Shown here: positions 31,792 to 40,713 of the stretch, in pieces
How positions within the stretch are numbered: position 1 is the stretch's first letter
Layout: the number at the start of each line of letters is the position of its first letter
Assembly (NCBI GenBank): GCA_019119645.1
Contig: DWWR01000052.1
Span: 1-64,000, forward strand
Direction: 5' to 3'
Source: Anaerobutyricum faecale
Lineage (GTDB): Bacteria; Bacillota; Clostridia; Lachnospirales; Lachnospiraceae
DNA: 64,000 nucleotides
Position numbers and translations under genes: made by a program
Notes under the pieces: generated by a model
What the model saw: only the letters and a program-made list of their open reading frames with translations
Databases searched by the model: none
Told to the model about the DNA's origin: nothing

Positions 31792-33826
31792 ATTAATGAA
31801 AGAAAATATGCGGCATCGTCTGGCCATGAATGTGGTGACACTGATTTATTTTCTGTTTACGCTGCTGTATTTCGTGATTGAAATTCAGAATGCCATGGTC
31901 TGGGACGAAAATGTATATGAAACGATATTGTCTGCCACGGGACCGAGCAGCCTCGTGATTTTGTGCGCAGCGCTGGGAGCGGTGACCGCGCTTTGTGGAT
32001 TTGCCTATTTACATTCCAGAACGAAGACAGATTTTTATCACTCTCTGCCGGTGAGAAGAAAGAGCATTTTCTGGTCAATAACAGCCAATAGTTTTCTGGT
32101 GTTTGCGGTGCTGCTCATCGCCGCATCGGTGATAGACGCCGTGATCACCCTCGTCCTGGGTTATTTTACCCTGGAAGTGCTGGCGCATCTGCTGCTGGGG
32201 ATGCTCTGCAGTCTGCTGGCCTTTGGAGCGGCGTTTTTTACGGCGGCTCTGGCCATGATCATGACCGGCCATATCGTGGTGGGAATCCTCGGAACGGCAG
32301 TGTTTATCACCTGGGCGCCGGTGCTCATAAAATTTATGTTTATCGAATTACAGCAGAACTTTTTTGCGGCTTATGTGGAACCGTCAAAGGTCTTTCAGCT
32401 TTTTGATTACGGCTCTCCCGTCTATCTGGCGGTTCGCCTGCAGCCGCTGGCGGAAGGTTGGAAGTGGTCTCAGAAAGCGCCGCTGATGCTGGCTGTCTTT
32501 GTTTGGATCGTGATTCTGGCGCTGCTTTGCCAGTTCCTGTTTGACCGCCGGCCGTCGGAGACTGCAGGAAGGTCCATGGCGTTTCCAAAGATCAATCCGG
32601 TCATCCGGGTGCTTCTGGTCATCCCGGCGGCGGTATTTGCCGGTTCTTATCTTTACAGTATGACACTGGGTACTTCAAGAATCTGGGTGTTCATCGGCGT
32701 GATCATCGGAACCGTGCTTTTCCACGGGATCATCGAATGCATTTATCAGTTCGATATCCGCGGCATGTGGAGCCATAAAAAACAGATGGTGCTGACTCTT
32801 GCAGCGGTGCTCTGTCTCACGGCGTCCTTTTATCTGGATCTGTACGGTTATGACCGTTTTGTTCCTGCAGCAGGTGCAGTGGAAAGTGTGATGCTTAAAG
32901 ATGATGTGGTAAGCGTCAGGGAGAGTTATTTCTGGGGAAAAGAGAAGAACGAAATCACCGGAAGTGAGAAGGAAGAGATTCTTTCCATGTTAAAGACGGC
33001 GGTACAGAAAGAAGGCAGCGATGCTGACGGCGCCGCGGAGAAAGGATCCGGCGATTATACCGGTTTTTATGACAGTGTGACCGGACGCAGGCTTTCGGAG
33101 GAAGGAAATAAAGGCATCCAGGTAATTTATCATATGAAGAACGGAAGCGAAATAAAGAGGAATTTCGATCTGCCGGAAGATACGGCCGATGAAATTATGG
33201 AGACCGCTTACGGTATGGAAAGTTTCCGTGAGAGCATATACTCCCTTTATACCGCCGACTGGGATCAGATTACGGATATATCCTGCAATAATAAACTGGA
33301 GGAACAGACCCTGCGGCTGACAGAAGACGAACAAAAGGAATTCCTCACCACCTATCTGGAGGAACTCAGCACCCTGACCAACGAGGAAATGCGGACGGTG
33401 ATTCCAGTGGCAGAACTTTCTGTCGATCACAAAACAGACGAAGGCGATGATTATTCGACAGATTTTTATTACGTTTACCCGTCCTTCACAAAGACCCTTG
33501 CCTTCCTCAGCAGCAAAGGATACGATATCAATAAGACTCTTGCTGATGTCGACATATCTGACATCGAGATCAGCCGGTACAGCGACGAGGATGGAGAAAA
33601 TTACTGGAAGGTGACAGATCCGGCAGTGATCCAGTCCGTGAAAGAGAAACTGATTCTTGACTGCAATAACTTTGCTTTCTATGCGACAGGGTATGAGGGA
33701 GAGAGTACGCCGCTGAACTGCGATGTGGTTGTACATTTCAACGACGGTTACGGAGAGAAAACTGTCTATGTGTGGACCGATGAAGCAACATTAAAAACAC
33801 TCATGGGCGGCGAATCGGGGCAATAA
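31766..33826 (+). CDS. ABC permease with a large extracytoplasmic C-terminal domain
   Basis: A 686-aa protein. Residues 1-370 hold about ten hydrophobic helices, starting MTSRISFSKLMKENMRHRL, of ABC-2 permease type with HSLPVRRKSIFW typical of the ytr-like family. Residues 375-686 are soluble, acidic and probably outside the cell (DUF6449-like, from memory). It pairs with the ATPase at 30892. A probable exporter or an antibiotic-response transporter; substrate unknown. Ends at a strong terminator. Confidence 0.8.
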   Translation: MTSRISFSKLMKENMRHRLAMNVVTLIYFLFTLLYFVIEIQNAMVWDENVYETILSATGPSSLVILCAALGAVTALCGFAYLHSRTKTDFYHSLPVRRKSIFWSITANSFLVFAVLLIAASVIDAVITLVLGYFTLEVLAHLLLGMLCSLLAFGAAFFTAALAMIMTGHIVVGILGTAVFITWAPVLIKFMFIELQQNFFAAYVEPSKVFQLFDYGSPVYLAVRLQPLAEGWKWSQKAPLMLAVFVWIVILALLCQFLFDRRPSETAGRSMAFPKINPVIRVLLVIPAAVFAGSYLYSMTLGTSRIWVFIGVIIGTVLFHGIIECIYQFDIRGMWSHKKQMVLTLAAVLCLTASFYLDLYGYDRFVPAAGAVESVMLKDDVVSVRESYFWGKEKNEITGSEKEEILSMLKTAVQKEGSDADGAAEKGSGDYTGFYDSVTGRRLSEEGNKGIQVIYHMKNGSEIKRNFDLPEDTADEIMETAYGMESFRESIYSLYTADWDQITDISCNNKLEEQTLRLTEDEQKEFLTTYLEELSTLTNEEMRTVIPVAELSVDHKTDEGDDYSTDFYYVYPSFTKTLAFLSSKGYDINKTLADVDISDIEISRYSDEDGENYWKVTDPAVIQSVKEKLILDCNNFAFYATGYEGESTPLNCDVVVHFNDGYGEKTVYVWTDEATLKTLMGGESGQ

Positions 33827-33849
33827 GCAATAATGCGTCGTCAAAAACA

Positions 33850-33890
33850 TTCTGGCAGATATCGAATGGATATCTGCCAGAAAATTTTTT
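33850..33890 (+). terminator. Terminator of the first GntR/ABC operon
   Basis: A perfect 14-bp stem, TTCTGGCAGATATC with GATATCTGCCAGAA, then AATTTTTT. Confidence 0.92.
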
Positions 33891-33899
33891 CGCAGATAT

Positions 33900-33941
33900 C
33901 CATGGCGAAGTGCCGCCCATTGTGCTACACTGTAAGGCAGT
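33900..33941 (+). promoter_or_regulatory. Shared promoter element, copy 1 (DUF4869 module)
   Basis: CCATGGCGAA, a short variable part, then CATTGTGCTACACTGTAAGG. Contains TGGCGA (33903) and, 17 bp on, the extended -10 TGC-TACACT (33926-33931). The same 42-bp block with only five mismatches is at 37274-37315. Confidence 0.65.
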
Positions 33942-33968
33942 ACACAAAAAAGAGAAGGGGTTGTGCCT

Positions 33969-34409
33969 GTGCTGAGTATATATTTGGGAAAAATGGAAGA
34001 AGCCATTTATTATCCTCCGGTTTATTTTGACAATCAGTATGAAGATCAGTGGATTACAGAAGAACTGTCTGTTGCGATGATACGCGATGTGGATAAATCA
34101 GAAGTGATCGGCCCGCATTTAATTGAGAGTCCGGTTCTCGGACCAATATCTGTAAAGGAAATATCAGGCGGAGTAAAAACGTTGATTTTGATGGCATTTG
34201 ACCGCTCGGGTGAAGTGTTCAACGCCTCCGCTTGTGGAGATAACTGTGCAAAATGGATTTTAAAAATCGGACAGGAAAAAGATTTGACGATCAATCTTCG
34301 GCATATTATGGATTTTGGGGAAGAAGAATTTGAAGCGAAAATTTTAAATACGGGGGAAATGGTTCATAATATGCTGGAATTTGTCCGTATTGCAGGAAAA
34401 TATGTATAG
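33969..34409 (+). CDS. DUF4869 family protein
   Basis: A 146-aa protein beginning LSIYLGKMEEAIYYPPVYF and holding DVDKSEVIG, SPVLGPISV, SGGVKTLILM and NASACGDNCAKWILKIG. I recall this as DUF4869, known from Lachnospiraceae but not characterised. Start is GTG at 33969, eight bases after AAGGGG; another GTG at 33963 is too close. It is followed after ten bases by a P-loop ATPase gene, and both are visibly more AT-rich than neighbours. The pair looks like an acquired two-gene module. Confidence 0.7.
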   Translation: MLSIYLGKMEEAIYYPPVYFDNQYEDQWITEELSVAMIRDVDKSEVIGPHLIESPVLGPISVKEISGGVKTLILMAFDRSGEVFNASACGDNCAKWILKIGQEKDLTINLRHIMDFGEEEFEAKILNTGEMVHNMLEFVRIAGKYV

Positions 34410-34419
34410 GTGAGGATAT

Positions 34420-35382
34420 ATGAAAGGGAAGCATAAAGTTATAATCCAGAATAACCGATTACATTATGAATTTGAAATAAAAAGAAATATTACGATTATT
34501 CAGGGAGACAGCGCGACGGGCAAAACTACACTGATCAACATGCTTCGCCAGGCAGAAAATATGGGAAGATCAAGCGGTATTGATGTGCAGTGTGATGTGC
34601 CATGCAGAGTTTTGGAAGGCGCTAACTGGAAATTAATCGTAGAAAATGTGTCGGGGAGTATCTTTTTTACAGATGAAGAAAATACATTTATTAATACAGA
34701 AGAGTTTGCAGCGGCCGTCCGCGGTTCAGATAATTACTTTGTATTGATCACAAGAGAAAATCTTTATAATCTTCCCTACAGTGTGGAAGAAATATACGGT
34801 TTGTATGCCTCCGGAAAATATCAGAATACAAAGAAAGTGTATCAGCAATTGTATAGAATCTACACGAATACCCATAACCTGCCTGTGAAGCCTGAAAAAA
34901 TGATTGTGGAAGATTCCAATGCGGGATATGATTTTTTTGACGCAGTCGGAAAAGAATCCGGGGTATTATGTGAAAGTGCTGGTGGAAAATCCAATATTTT
35001 TTCAAAATTAGAGAGTGTTAAAAATGAAGAAATCTGTGTGATTGCTGATGGAGCGGCAATTGGCCCTGAGATGAGCCGTTTGTTTCAGATAGCGGAAAGA
35101 ATGGAGAATATTAATTTATATTTACCAGAGTCCTTTGAATGGATTATTTTGTCCTCCGGATTAATCGGCGGAAAACAGATAGATGAGATATTAAAAAAGC
35201 CGGAAGAATATATTGATGGAAAGGAATTTTTTAGCTGGGAAAGATATTTCACCAGATTGTTGATACAAGAGACAAAAGATACTTATCTTAGTTACACGAA
35301 ATCCAGACTAAATAAAACTTATTTACATCCAAGAAACAAGGAAATCATTTTAAAAAGCATAAGAGGAATCATTTTTAAATAG
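34420..35382 (+). CDS. P-loop ATPase partner of the DUF4869 protein
   Basis: A 320-aa protein. Near the N terminus, RNITIIQGDSATGKTTLIN is a clear Walker A (GDSATGKT). A beta-strand-rich middle contains VLITRENLYNLPYS; a later acidic strand EEICVIADGAA could be a Walker B-like element. No helicase, ABC signature or AAA+ arginine-finger pattern is evident. The C terminus is basic. Function unknown; it is transcribed with DUF4869 and ends at a terminator. Confidence 0.7.
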   Translation: MKGKHKVIIQNNRLHYEFEIKRNITIIQGDSATGKTTLINMLRQAENMGRSSGIDVQCDVPCRVLEGANWKLIVENVSGSIFFTDEENTFINTEEFAAAVRGSDNYFVLITRENLYNLPYSVEEIYGLYASGKYQNTKKVYQQLYRIYTNTHNLPVKPEKMIVEDSNAGYDFFDAVGKESGVLCESAGGKSNIFSKLESVKNEEICVIADGAAIGPEMSRLFQIAERMENINLYLPESFEWIILSSGLIGGKQIDEILKKPEEYIDGKEFFSWERYFTRLLIQETKDTYLSYTKSRLNKTYLHPRNKEIILKSIRGIIFK

Positions 35383-35394
35383 AACATACCATGT

Positions 35395-35423
35395 AAGCTG
35401 CCGCAGACCCGCGGCAGCTTTTA
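35395..35423 (+). terminator. Terminator of the DUF4869-ATPase unit
   Basis: Perfect stem AAGCTGCCGC/GCGGCAGCTT over AGACCC, then TTATC. Confidence 0.88.
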
Positions 35424-35459
35424 TCATAGAGGTTTGTTTTTGTTGGCTGCTTTGGCAGC

Positions 35460-36074
35460 TTAGATTTCTTCATCTGGCTGCTGGCCGTCATGCGCCAGCC
35501 ACTTGCACTCCGTCAGTTCCATGTTTGTGAAAACGGCGCGGAAGGAAGAATCCTCCGGGCTGCAGGCATAGATACCGAAACGGACGGTGCCCGCTGCCTC
35601 GTGCATATGGCAGACACGCATCTGATGGAACACGGAGCCGTCCTCGGAACATTCGATACAGAAATCATCCTCCCGGCGGCTCAGGCGATACCACATGGAT
35701 TTGACATTGGCAGGAATCTCTGTGGTTGCCCAGTCGGAATAACCATGATTGGTGACCACGCTGCCCAGATGCTGAAATTGTTCGTTTTCATATTCGATGG
35801 AGCCTTTGAGCCAGTTTTCACTGTCCAGATACAGAACCACGCCGCACTGATCAAAGCGGTGGTGACTTTCGGAAAATTCTGTTTTTACCACAAAGGAGAA
35901 AAACTTTTCATCTGAAGACATCTGGAGGACTGGGGCATTGTCATTGCGGAAATGATAATAGGTCCTCTGCCACAGGTCGGTATGGGGTTTGGTCACGATC
36001 TCAATGCGGTCCCGGGAGATCGTGTAGTCTTCCGGTTGTCTTGTCCATTGTAAATTGTTCACATCAAATTTCAT
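35460..36074 (-). CDS. DUF1349 concanavalin-like protein
   Basis: A 204-aa single-domain protein of the DUF1349/Con A-like glucanase fold: KPHTDLWQRTYYHF, FSFVVKTEF, DQCGVVLYLDSENWLKGSIEY-type strand (parts), GYSDWATTEIP and RFGIYACSPEDSSF. No signal peptide. ATG 36074 has GGAGG eight bases upstream. It lies 38 bp after the ROK-type regulator gene on the same strand, so it is probably co-transcribed and linked to carbohydrate use. Confidence 0.8.
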   Translation of the reverse strand: MKFDVNNLQWTRQPEDYTISRDRIEIVTKPHTDLWQRTYYHFRNDNAPVLQMSSDEKFFSFVVKTEFSESHHRFDQCGVVLYLDSENWLKGSIEYENEQFQHLGSVVTNHGYSDWATTEIPANVKSMWYRLSRREDDFCIECSEDGSVFHQMRVCHMHEAAGTVRFGIYACSPEDSSFRAVFTNMELTECKWLAHDGQQPDEEI

Positions 36075-36112
36075 TCTTTCTTCCTCCAATATTTTTTATT
36101 ATTTTCTGATGT

Positions 36113-37138
36113 TCACAGTTTCCCCGCTGCATTTTTGGGGCTGCATGATGCTGTCTCATCTTTTATGTCCATGGCTTTCCAATACATTCCCATAAGGTAA
36201 TACTGGTCTGTGCTGGGGATAAACGCAAAGTCCGGCATGTATTCTTCCGGGATACAGGTCCGGCAGGCCGCGCGGATCCGTTCCAGATCGCTTTCCAGCA
36301 AAAGATCGCCGGTAAAAAGCAGAAGATGAGGATTCAGGATGGAGATTAATGCGATGGAAGCCTGAATGATCAGAGGTTCCGCCGCAGGACGGTGCAGCCT
36401 TTGTATCTGCTGTTCAAGACTCATCCCGTAATCCAGAAAGCCAACCATGCCGGCGAACAGATTCCGTCCGGTCAGTAACGTACCTTTATGTACTGTGGCT
36501 GTCCCCGGCAGCACGCCGGAGGGATAGTTGACCAGCGTGACGATCTTGTCGGAAATTTGTTCCTGGCGATAATAGCCGTACACCTTATAGTGCATATCAT
36601 TGGCGAGGAAGACCGGGCGCCGGAATTTGGTTTCCAGCATCGTTTTCAGCGAAACATTTTCCAGTTCCGGAATATCGCTGTGGCGAATCACGCCGTTTTC
36701 TGCAATGCTGGGAGTCCCCACGATGACCTGGCTGATATTGGGAAAAAGACGGAAAGCAGCGGCAGATTCCTGCTCAATGGCAGCGGCATCCAGGGGCTCA
36801 AATCGGCGCACCTGTTGGTGAAGGATCCGGCCGGTTGGAGACAAAACGGCGGCCGTCACAGATTTGACACCCTGGATCAACGCAAAATAGAGACAGAGGA
36901 TGCTTTCAAAATCTTCATTCAGCGTATAAACCATGGCATTGCGCCCCACTTCATGGAGTTTTTGCTTTTCTCCTGTTACCTCACCCGTTGTCTCCATCTC
37001 ATTTAGATAGGTGTTGCAGCTGGCCACGCTCAGCCCGGTCTGCAGGGCGATCTGCTGTTTGGTGTAAGACTTCCCGCTGCGAAGCAGCCTGCGGATCTGG
37101 ATTTTATTTTCTCTTTTCAAGGCAGCAGAATCTTTCAT
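36113..37138 (-). CDS. ROK-type transcriptional regulator
   Basis: A 341-aa protein with an N-terminal winged helix (ENKIQIRRLLRSG, TKQQIALQTGLSVASCNTYL) and an ROK/ASKHA-like C-terminal region with VIVGTPSIAENG, FLANDMHYKVYGYY and ILNPHLLLFTGDLL. It lacks the usual CxCGxxGC zinc motif of sugar kinases, and the AGEIGH segment is replaced, so it is a regulator and not an enzyme. A 25-bp perfect operator lies upstream at 37167. Inducer unknown. Confidence 0.8.
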   Translation of the reverse strand: MKDSAALKRENKIQIRRLLRSGKSYTKQQIALQTGLSVASCNTYLNEMETTGEVTGEKQKLHEVGRNAMVYTLNEDFESILCLYFALIQGVKSVTAAVLSPTGRILHQQVRRFEPLDAAAIEQESAAAFRLFPNISQVIVGTPSIAENGVIRHSDIPELENVSLKTMLETKFRRPVFLANDMHYKVYGYYRQEQISDKIVTLVNYPSGVLPGTATVHKGTLLTGRNLFAGMVGFLDYGMSLEQQIQRLHRPAAEPLIIQASIALISILNPHLLLFTGDLLLESDLERIRAACRTCIPEEYMPDFAFIPSTDQYYLMGMYWKAMDIKDETASCSPKNAAGKL

Positions 37139-37166
37139 GATAAGCTCCTCCCACTATTTTTATGCT

Positions 37167-37191
37167 AATTATTATAACTATTATAATAATT
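37167..37191 (-). promoter_or_regulatory. Operator of the ROK-type regulator
   Basis: A perfect palindrome, AATTATTATAA-CTA-TTATAATAATT, 29 bp before the start codon. The half-sites resemble operators of ROK repressors such as XylR. Confidence 0.7.
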
Positions 37192-37273
37192 GAAGTCAAG
37201 AAAAATCAGAGCCGATATTCAGGAAAGAAATAAGCAGACGATAATCTTTTGTCAGGAAATTTTCCGAAAATAC

Positions 37274-37315
37274 CCATGGCGAAATGCATGGCATTGTGCT
37301 ACACTGTAAGGCAGC
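37274..37315 (+). promoter_or_regulatory. Shared promoter element, copy 2
   Basis: Same block as 33900-33941: TGGCGA (37277-37282), 17 bp, extended -10 TGC-TACACT (37300-37305), followed by identical GTAAGGCAG. Drives the gene at 37395. Confidence 0.65.
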
Positions 37316-37394
37316 GTACATCTGTAAAACAGCATGTACTATGCATATATCTGTAAAATGGCATATATTATATGGAAAGAGAGGCATTTGTACT

Positions 37395-37964
37395 ATGGAT
37401 AGATTAGATGATTTTATTCGTATTCTGACCGGTCATTTTGATAACCGGGAGCAATTTGAAGAATTGAAAAAGGAGAACGAGAAGTTCCCGTATGCCGAGC
37501 ATGTCAATACCATCTGTAATGATAAGATCCGCAGTCTTCCGGAAGACTTTGCCGGATATTTCATGGTGGAAGAGAGCTATTATACCATCGGCGGAAATAC
37601 CCACGGTTCCCCGCATCTGTTTTTATTTACGGAGGAGGAAGAGGGAGTCAGGCTGACTTCTTATGATATGCCGGAAGGGTATGATAAGTCGTCCTTTACT
37701 TATGAGAGTATCACGGAGCTTGACTATCATGTATTGAAACCGTCGGAAAAGTTTGTTCCGGCCCTTTATGTGGAAAAAGATGGCGTCTGGGAGGGCGGCA
37801 GTGTGAGCATGTTCTCCCCGGTATTAAAATTTACCTTGTTTGAGCGCTTTTCTGAGGACTGCCTGGAGGTGACAGAAACCATGGAAGTCAATGGAAAGAG
37901 AACCTTTGGATATGATGTGCCGATCCTCTATCGCAGAGTGCAGGGGGCGCCGGAACGATCATAA
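37395..37964 (+). CDS. Uncharacterised protein, possibly CpeT-like
   Basis: A 189-aa cytosolic protein starting MDRLDDFIRILTGHFDN, with FPYAEHVNTICNDKI, FMVEESYYTIGG, SPHLFLFTEE and GSVSMFSPVLKFTLFERFSEDCLEV. The lay-out (small helical start, then predicted lipocalin-like strands) resembles CpcT/CpeT lyase-fold proteins, but this is a weak impression. The ATG at 37395 has GAGAGG about ten bases upstream. Single-gene unit with a shared promoter and a terminator. Confidence 0.65.
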   Translation: MDRLDDFIRILTGHFDNREQFEELKKENEKFPYAEHVNTICNDKIRSLPEDFAGYFMVEESYYTIGGNTHGSPHLFLFTEEEEGVRLTSYDMPEGYDKSSFTYESITELDYHVLKPSEKFVPALYVEKDGVWEGGSVSMFSPVLKFTLFERFSEDCLEVTETMEVNGKRTFGYDVPILYRRVQGAPERS

Positions 37965-37969
37965 AAAGC

Positions 37970-38000
37970 AAAAGCTGCCGTTTATGTGACGGCAGCTTTT
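37970..38000. terminator. Bidirectional terminator
   Basis: Perfect AAAAGCTGCCG/CGGCAGCTTTT stem over nine bases. Serves the plus-strand 37395 gene and the minus-strand 38004 gene, which ends four bases away. Confidence 0.88.
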
Positions 38001-38003
38001 CGT

Positions 38004-38378
38004 TTATAACACTGTTCCCACCACAGCGCACACCACGGCCACGGCCAGAGCGATGATGATCGGAAGCCAGGAAAATTTATAAATTTTTTCCGGAAATTCT
38101 GTGTCGTAGCGGACGGTGACTTTGGTGCCGATTTCCGCGGTGTCAGGAATCTGCACCAGATCCTGGGAAATGTACGTTTTCCCCTTTACTTTATACTGAA
38201 CTTTCCCCCATTTGGTGTGGGCTTTAGCCTTTTTGGTGCTGTTTAAAGAAATGGAATATACGGTGCCTTCGGTAGTAGTCAGCCGGCCGTGTTTGATGAA
38301 AAAACCGAAAAGATGTCCGGCGGTGTAGGCCAGGGCCAAAAGCGCGACAATGTAAAGTAAAACTGAAATGCTGTTCAT
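38004..38378 (-). CDS. Small membrane protein, paralogue 1 (DUF3592-like)
   Basis: A 124-aa protein: one N-terminal helix (5-28), a soluble strand-rich core with TEGTVYSISL, GKVQYKVKGKTYISQDLVQIP and GTKVTVRYD, then a second helix (105-123). The two-helix/beta-core plan is DUF3592-like. ATG 38378 has AGGAGG ten bases upstream. It has a close relative at 38577 with the same motif order, so a tandem duplication is likely. Function unknown. Confidence 0.7.
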   Translation of the reverse strand: MNSISVLLYIVALLALAYTAGHLFGFFIKHGRLTTTEGTVYSISLNSTKKAKAHTKWGKVQYKVKGKTYISQDLVQIPDTAEIGTKVTVRYDTEFPEKIYKFSWLPIIIALAVAVVCAVVGTVL

Positions 38379-38406
38379 ATCTTTCGTACCTCCTGTGCAA
38401 AATACC

Positions 38407-38460
38407 GGGACAAAAGAGATTCTATCGGTTTATGCCAGAAGATTCTTTTGTCCCTGCTTT
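38407..38460. promoter_or_regulatory. Long hairpin between the two paralogues
   Basis: GGGACAAAAGA pairs with TCTTTTGTCCC over a 26-base loop. T-rich sequence follows on the plus strand; on the minus strand it could attenuate readthrough from the 38577 gene into the 38004 gene. Confidence 0.5.
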
Positions 38461-38576
38461 ATTTTTATAAGTTAGCACCGGAAGGGCCAGAAGTCAATGA
38501 AATGTTATCTCTGTGATATCAATACAATTCTTTCGTCAGTACAGCATAATATCTTACTATGCTGCTCTGCACATTA

Positions 38577-38957
38577 TCAGTATACCAGCAGCCCGGCGGC
38601 CAGGCTGACCGCTGCGACTGCCAGGGCAATCCCGATTTTTTTCCAGGAAAAGCTGTAGAGCATATCCGGATGAAGAGCGTCGTAGCGGACGGTGACCTTT
38701 GTGCCGACTTCTGCACTCATAGGAACCTGAATGCGGTTATAGGAAATGTATTGTTTTCCACCGGCTTTGTAGGCGATCTTTGCCCATTTGGAATTGCGGA
38801 ACCATGTTTTTTCAGGCCCCGGCATCCAGATGGAGTACACTGTGCCTTCCGTGAGGGTGCTTCTGGTGCGTTTCAGAAAGAAGCCATAGGCGCTGCCCAT
38901 GGCATAGACCAGAGCCAGCACGGCGATAACAAAGAGAAAAATTCTGTCGTTGTTCAT
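38577..38957 (-). CDS. Small membrane protein, paralogue 2 (DUF3592-like)
   Basis: A 126-aa protein with helix, core and helix as in paralogue 1. Matching segments: LTEGTVYSIWM, KIAYKAGGKQYISYNRIQVP, AEVGTKVTVRYD. ATG 38957 chosen for GGGAGG seven bases upstream. Separate transcription from paralogue 1 is likely, given the hairpin between them. Confidence 0.7.
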   Translation of the reverse strand: MNNDRIFLFVIAVLALVYAMGSAYGFFLKRTRSTLTEGTVYSIWMPGPEKTWFRNSKWAKIAYKAGGKQYISYNRIQVPMSAEVGTKVTVRYDALHPDMLYSFSWKKIGIALAVAAVSLAAGLLVY

Positions 38958-39075
38958 ATGGAAACCTCCCAATATAGTATTGATTTTGATATGACCATGG
39001 CGAAACTGATGTAAATCTGCGGGGGAATCTGTCGTGAACCTGCCAGAGAACCATGAGGGATCTGCCAATGGCAGA

Positions 39076-39720
39076 TCAAACTAAATCTTTCCGGTCATAA
39101 ATCCGGACAGAAACCAGCGCTGACAGGGCAAAAATCAAGATCCCTGCGAGAAAGATTCCTGCTCCGGCAAGATTTGGAGAAGTGCCCATAAACAGCCGTG
39201 ATATTGAGTTCGTGATATTGAACTTCATCATAGACGGCAGCAGATATGATAGTCCCAGCACGATGATCACATAGACAAACTTCGTTTTGTCATATCCGAA
39301 ATAATAGCAAATGGGCAGATATATTCCGCAAAGCAGAGCAATGAGCAAAAATGCTCCTCCTGCCAGTGGCAGCGACAATCCGCCAAGCTGAGGCAGAAGC
39401 AATGTCTCCAACCGGAACATAAGAGCGCAGAAGAGATAGACAATGAGGCAGAAAAAATATTTGGACAGTACCAGATATTTCCGTGGATAAGGCGTGGTAC
39501 ACAGATAGGCAGACGCCTTTTCACACTGATATTCTGCCAGACAGATATAAGATAACATGATAAATGTCCCATAAATTACAGAAAAGACAAAACCCAGATA
39601 ATTGGCATACTGTGGGAGCCTCCAAAGTATAAAAAGTGGTATGAGTATGACCAGTCCGATCATCCAGAGGGTCTGTTTTTGTATGACGACAAATTCTTTC
39701 TTAATTAAATGCAGTAACAT
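39076..39720 (-). CDS. ABC-2 type permease of the second GntR/ABC module
   Basis: A 214-aa membrane protein with six predicted helices, beginning MLLHLIKKEFVVIQKQTLW, as in ABC2_membrane_5-type permeases. YPRKYLVLSKYF is a short cytosolic loop. ATG 39720 has AAGGAGG seven bases upstream. It follows the ATPase by 14 bp. Last gene of the GntR-ATPase-permease operon. Confidence 0.82.
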   Translation of the reverse strand: MLLHLIKKEFVVIQKQTLWMIGLVILIPLFILWRLPQYANYLGFVFSVIYGTFIMLSYICLAEYQCEKASAYLCTTPYPRKYLVLSKYFFCLIVYLFCALMFRLETLLLPQLGGLSLPLAGGAFLLIALLCGIYLPICYYFGYDKTKFVYVIIVLGLSYLLPSMMKFNITNSISRLFMGTSPNLAGAGIFLAGILIFALSALVSVRIYDRKDLV

Positions 39721-39734
39721 AGAGTTCCCTCCTT

Positions 39735-40658
39735 TTAAAATGTATCATGCGGGCCTGTCACAGCGGCGGTTTTGCACCGCTTCGCTGCCGGTGCATTTTT
39801 TCCGATGGCGTCCAGCATGATATCTTCGATCAGCGGGCGTTCCATGACAGCGTCCGGCATGAGTGCGCGTACCTGATCCGGCTGTCCGGTGAGACCGGTA
39901 AAACCAAAATCTGTCTCTGTGATGCTGGAAAAAAGAGACCGGGCTTTTTTGGTGAGCCACCGGGCGCTGCCTTTCACCATTCGGTGAGAATCCAGCAGAA
40001 TGTCCTTCTCTTCTTCAAAGAGAATGGAACCGTGGTCAATGAGCACAAGAACATCGGCGATCTTGTCCAGATCCGAAGTGATGTGCGTGGAAAAGAAAAC
40101 GCCTTTTCCGCCGCTGTTCATATAGTCGGCCAGTGTATCCAGCACCTGACTGCGGACCAGGGGGTCCAGTCCACCGGTGGGTTCATCCATGATGAGGAGT
40201 TCCGCCTTGTGGGAGAGCGCCAGCGCCAGAGCATATTTCGCACGCATTCCTTTTGACAGAGTTCGGATGACCTGCTTTGGATTCAGAGAGAAAGCGGCCA
40301 GATGTTTCTGAAAATCATCCTCGCACCAATGGGAATAGGCCGGGGCAATCACGTTTTTCATCTGGGTCAGAGTGAGGTTTTCATAAAAATAATTGCCATC
40401 CATCACCACGCCGATGCGGTCCTTGATTTCCTGTTCCTGCCGGCAGATATCCATGCCAAAGAAACGGACAGAGCCGCTGTCCATACCGGCCAGGCCTAAA
40501 ATAGTATTGATCGTTGTGGTCTTTCCGGCGCCGTTGGCGCCGATAAACCCGGTGATGCATCCTTCCGGCAGGGAAAAAGAAACATTTTGCAGAGAAAAAT
40601 CCTTGTAAGATTTATTGAAATTATGCACTTCCAAAATCGGGTTGAAAACTGTATCCAT
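39735..40658 (-). CDS. ABC transporter ATPase of the second GntR/ABC module
   Basis: A 307-aa ATPase: Walker A GANGAGKTT, FYENLTLTQMKN, signature LSKGMRAK, Walker B LLIMDEPTGGLDP and switch H in STHITSDLDKI, with a C-terminal extension. The 'STHITSD' switch is common in bacitracin/lantibiotic-type exporters. GGAGG five bases before ATG 40658. Substrate unknown. Confidence 0.88.
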   Translation of the reverse strand: MDTVFNPILEVHNFNKSYKDFSLQNVSFSLPEGCITGFIGANGAGKTTTINTILGLAGMDSGSVRFFGMDICRQEQEIKDRIGVVMDGNYFYENLTLTQMKNVIAPAYSHWCEDDFQKHLAAFSLNPKQVIRTLSKGMRAKYALALALSHKAELLIMDEPTGGLDPLVRSQVLDTLADYMNSGGKGVFFSTHITSDLDKIADVLVLIDHGSILFEEEKDILLDSHRMVKGSARWLTKKARSLFSSITETDFGFTGLTGQPDQVRALMPDAVMERPLIEDIMLDAIGKNAPAAKRCKTAAVTGPHDTF

Positions 40659-40713
40659 AGAAACCTCCGTTCTGTATCAGTTCTTGATATATTGTCCGGC
40701 AGAGTGCCCGGCG

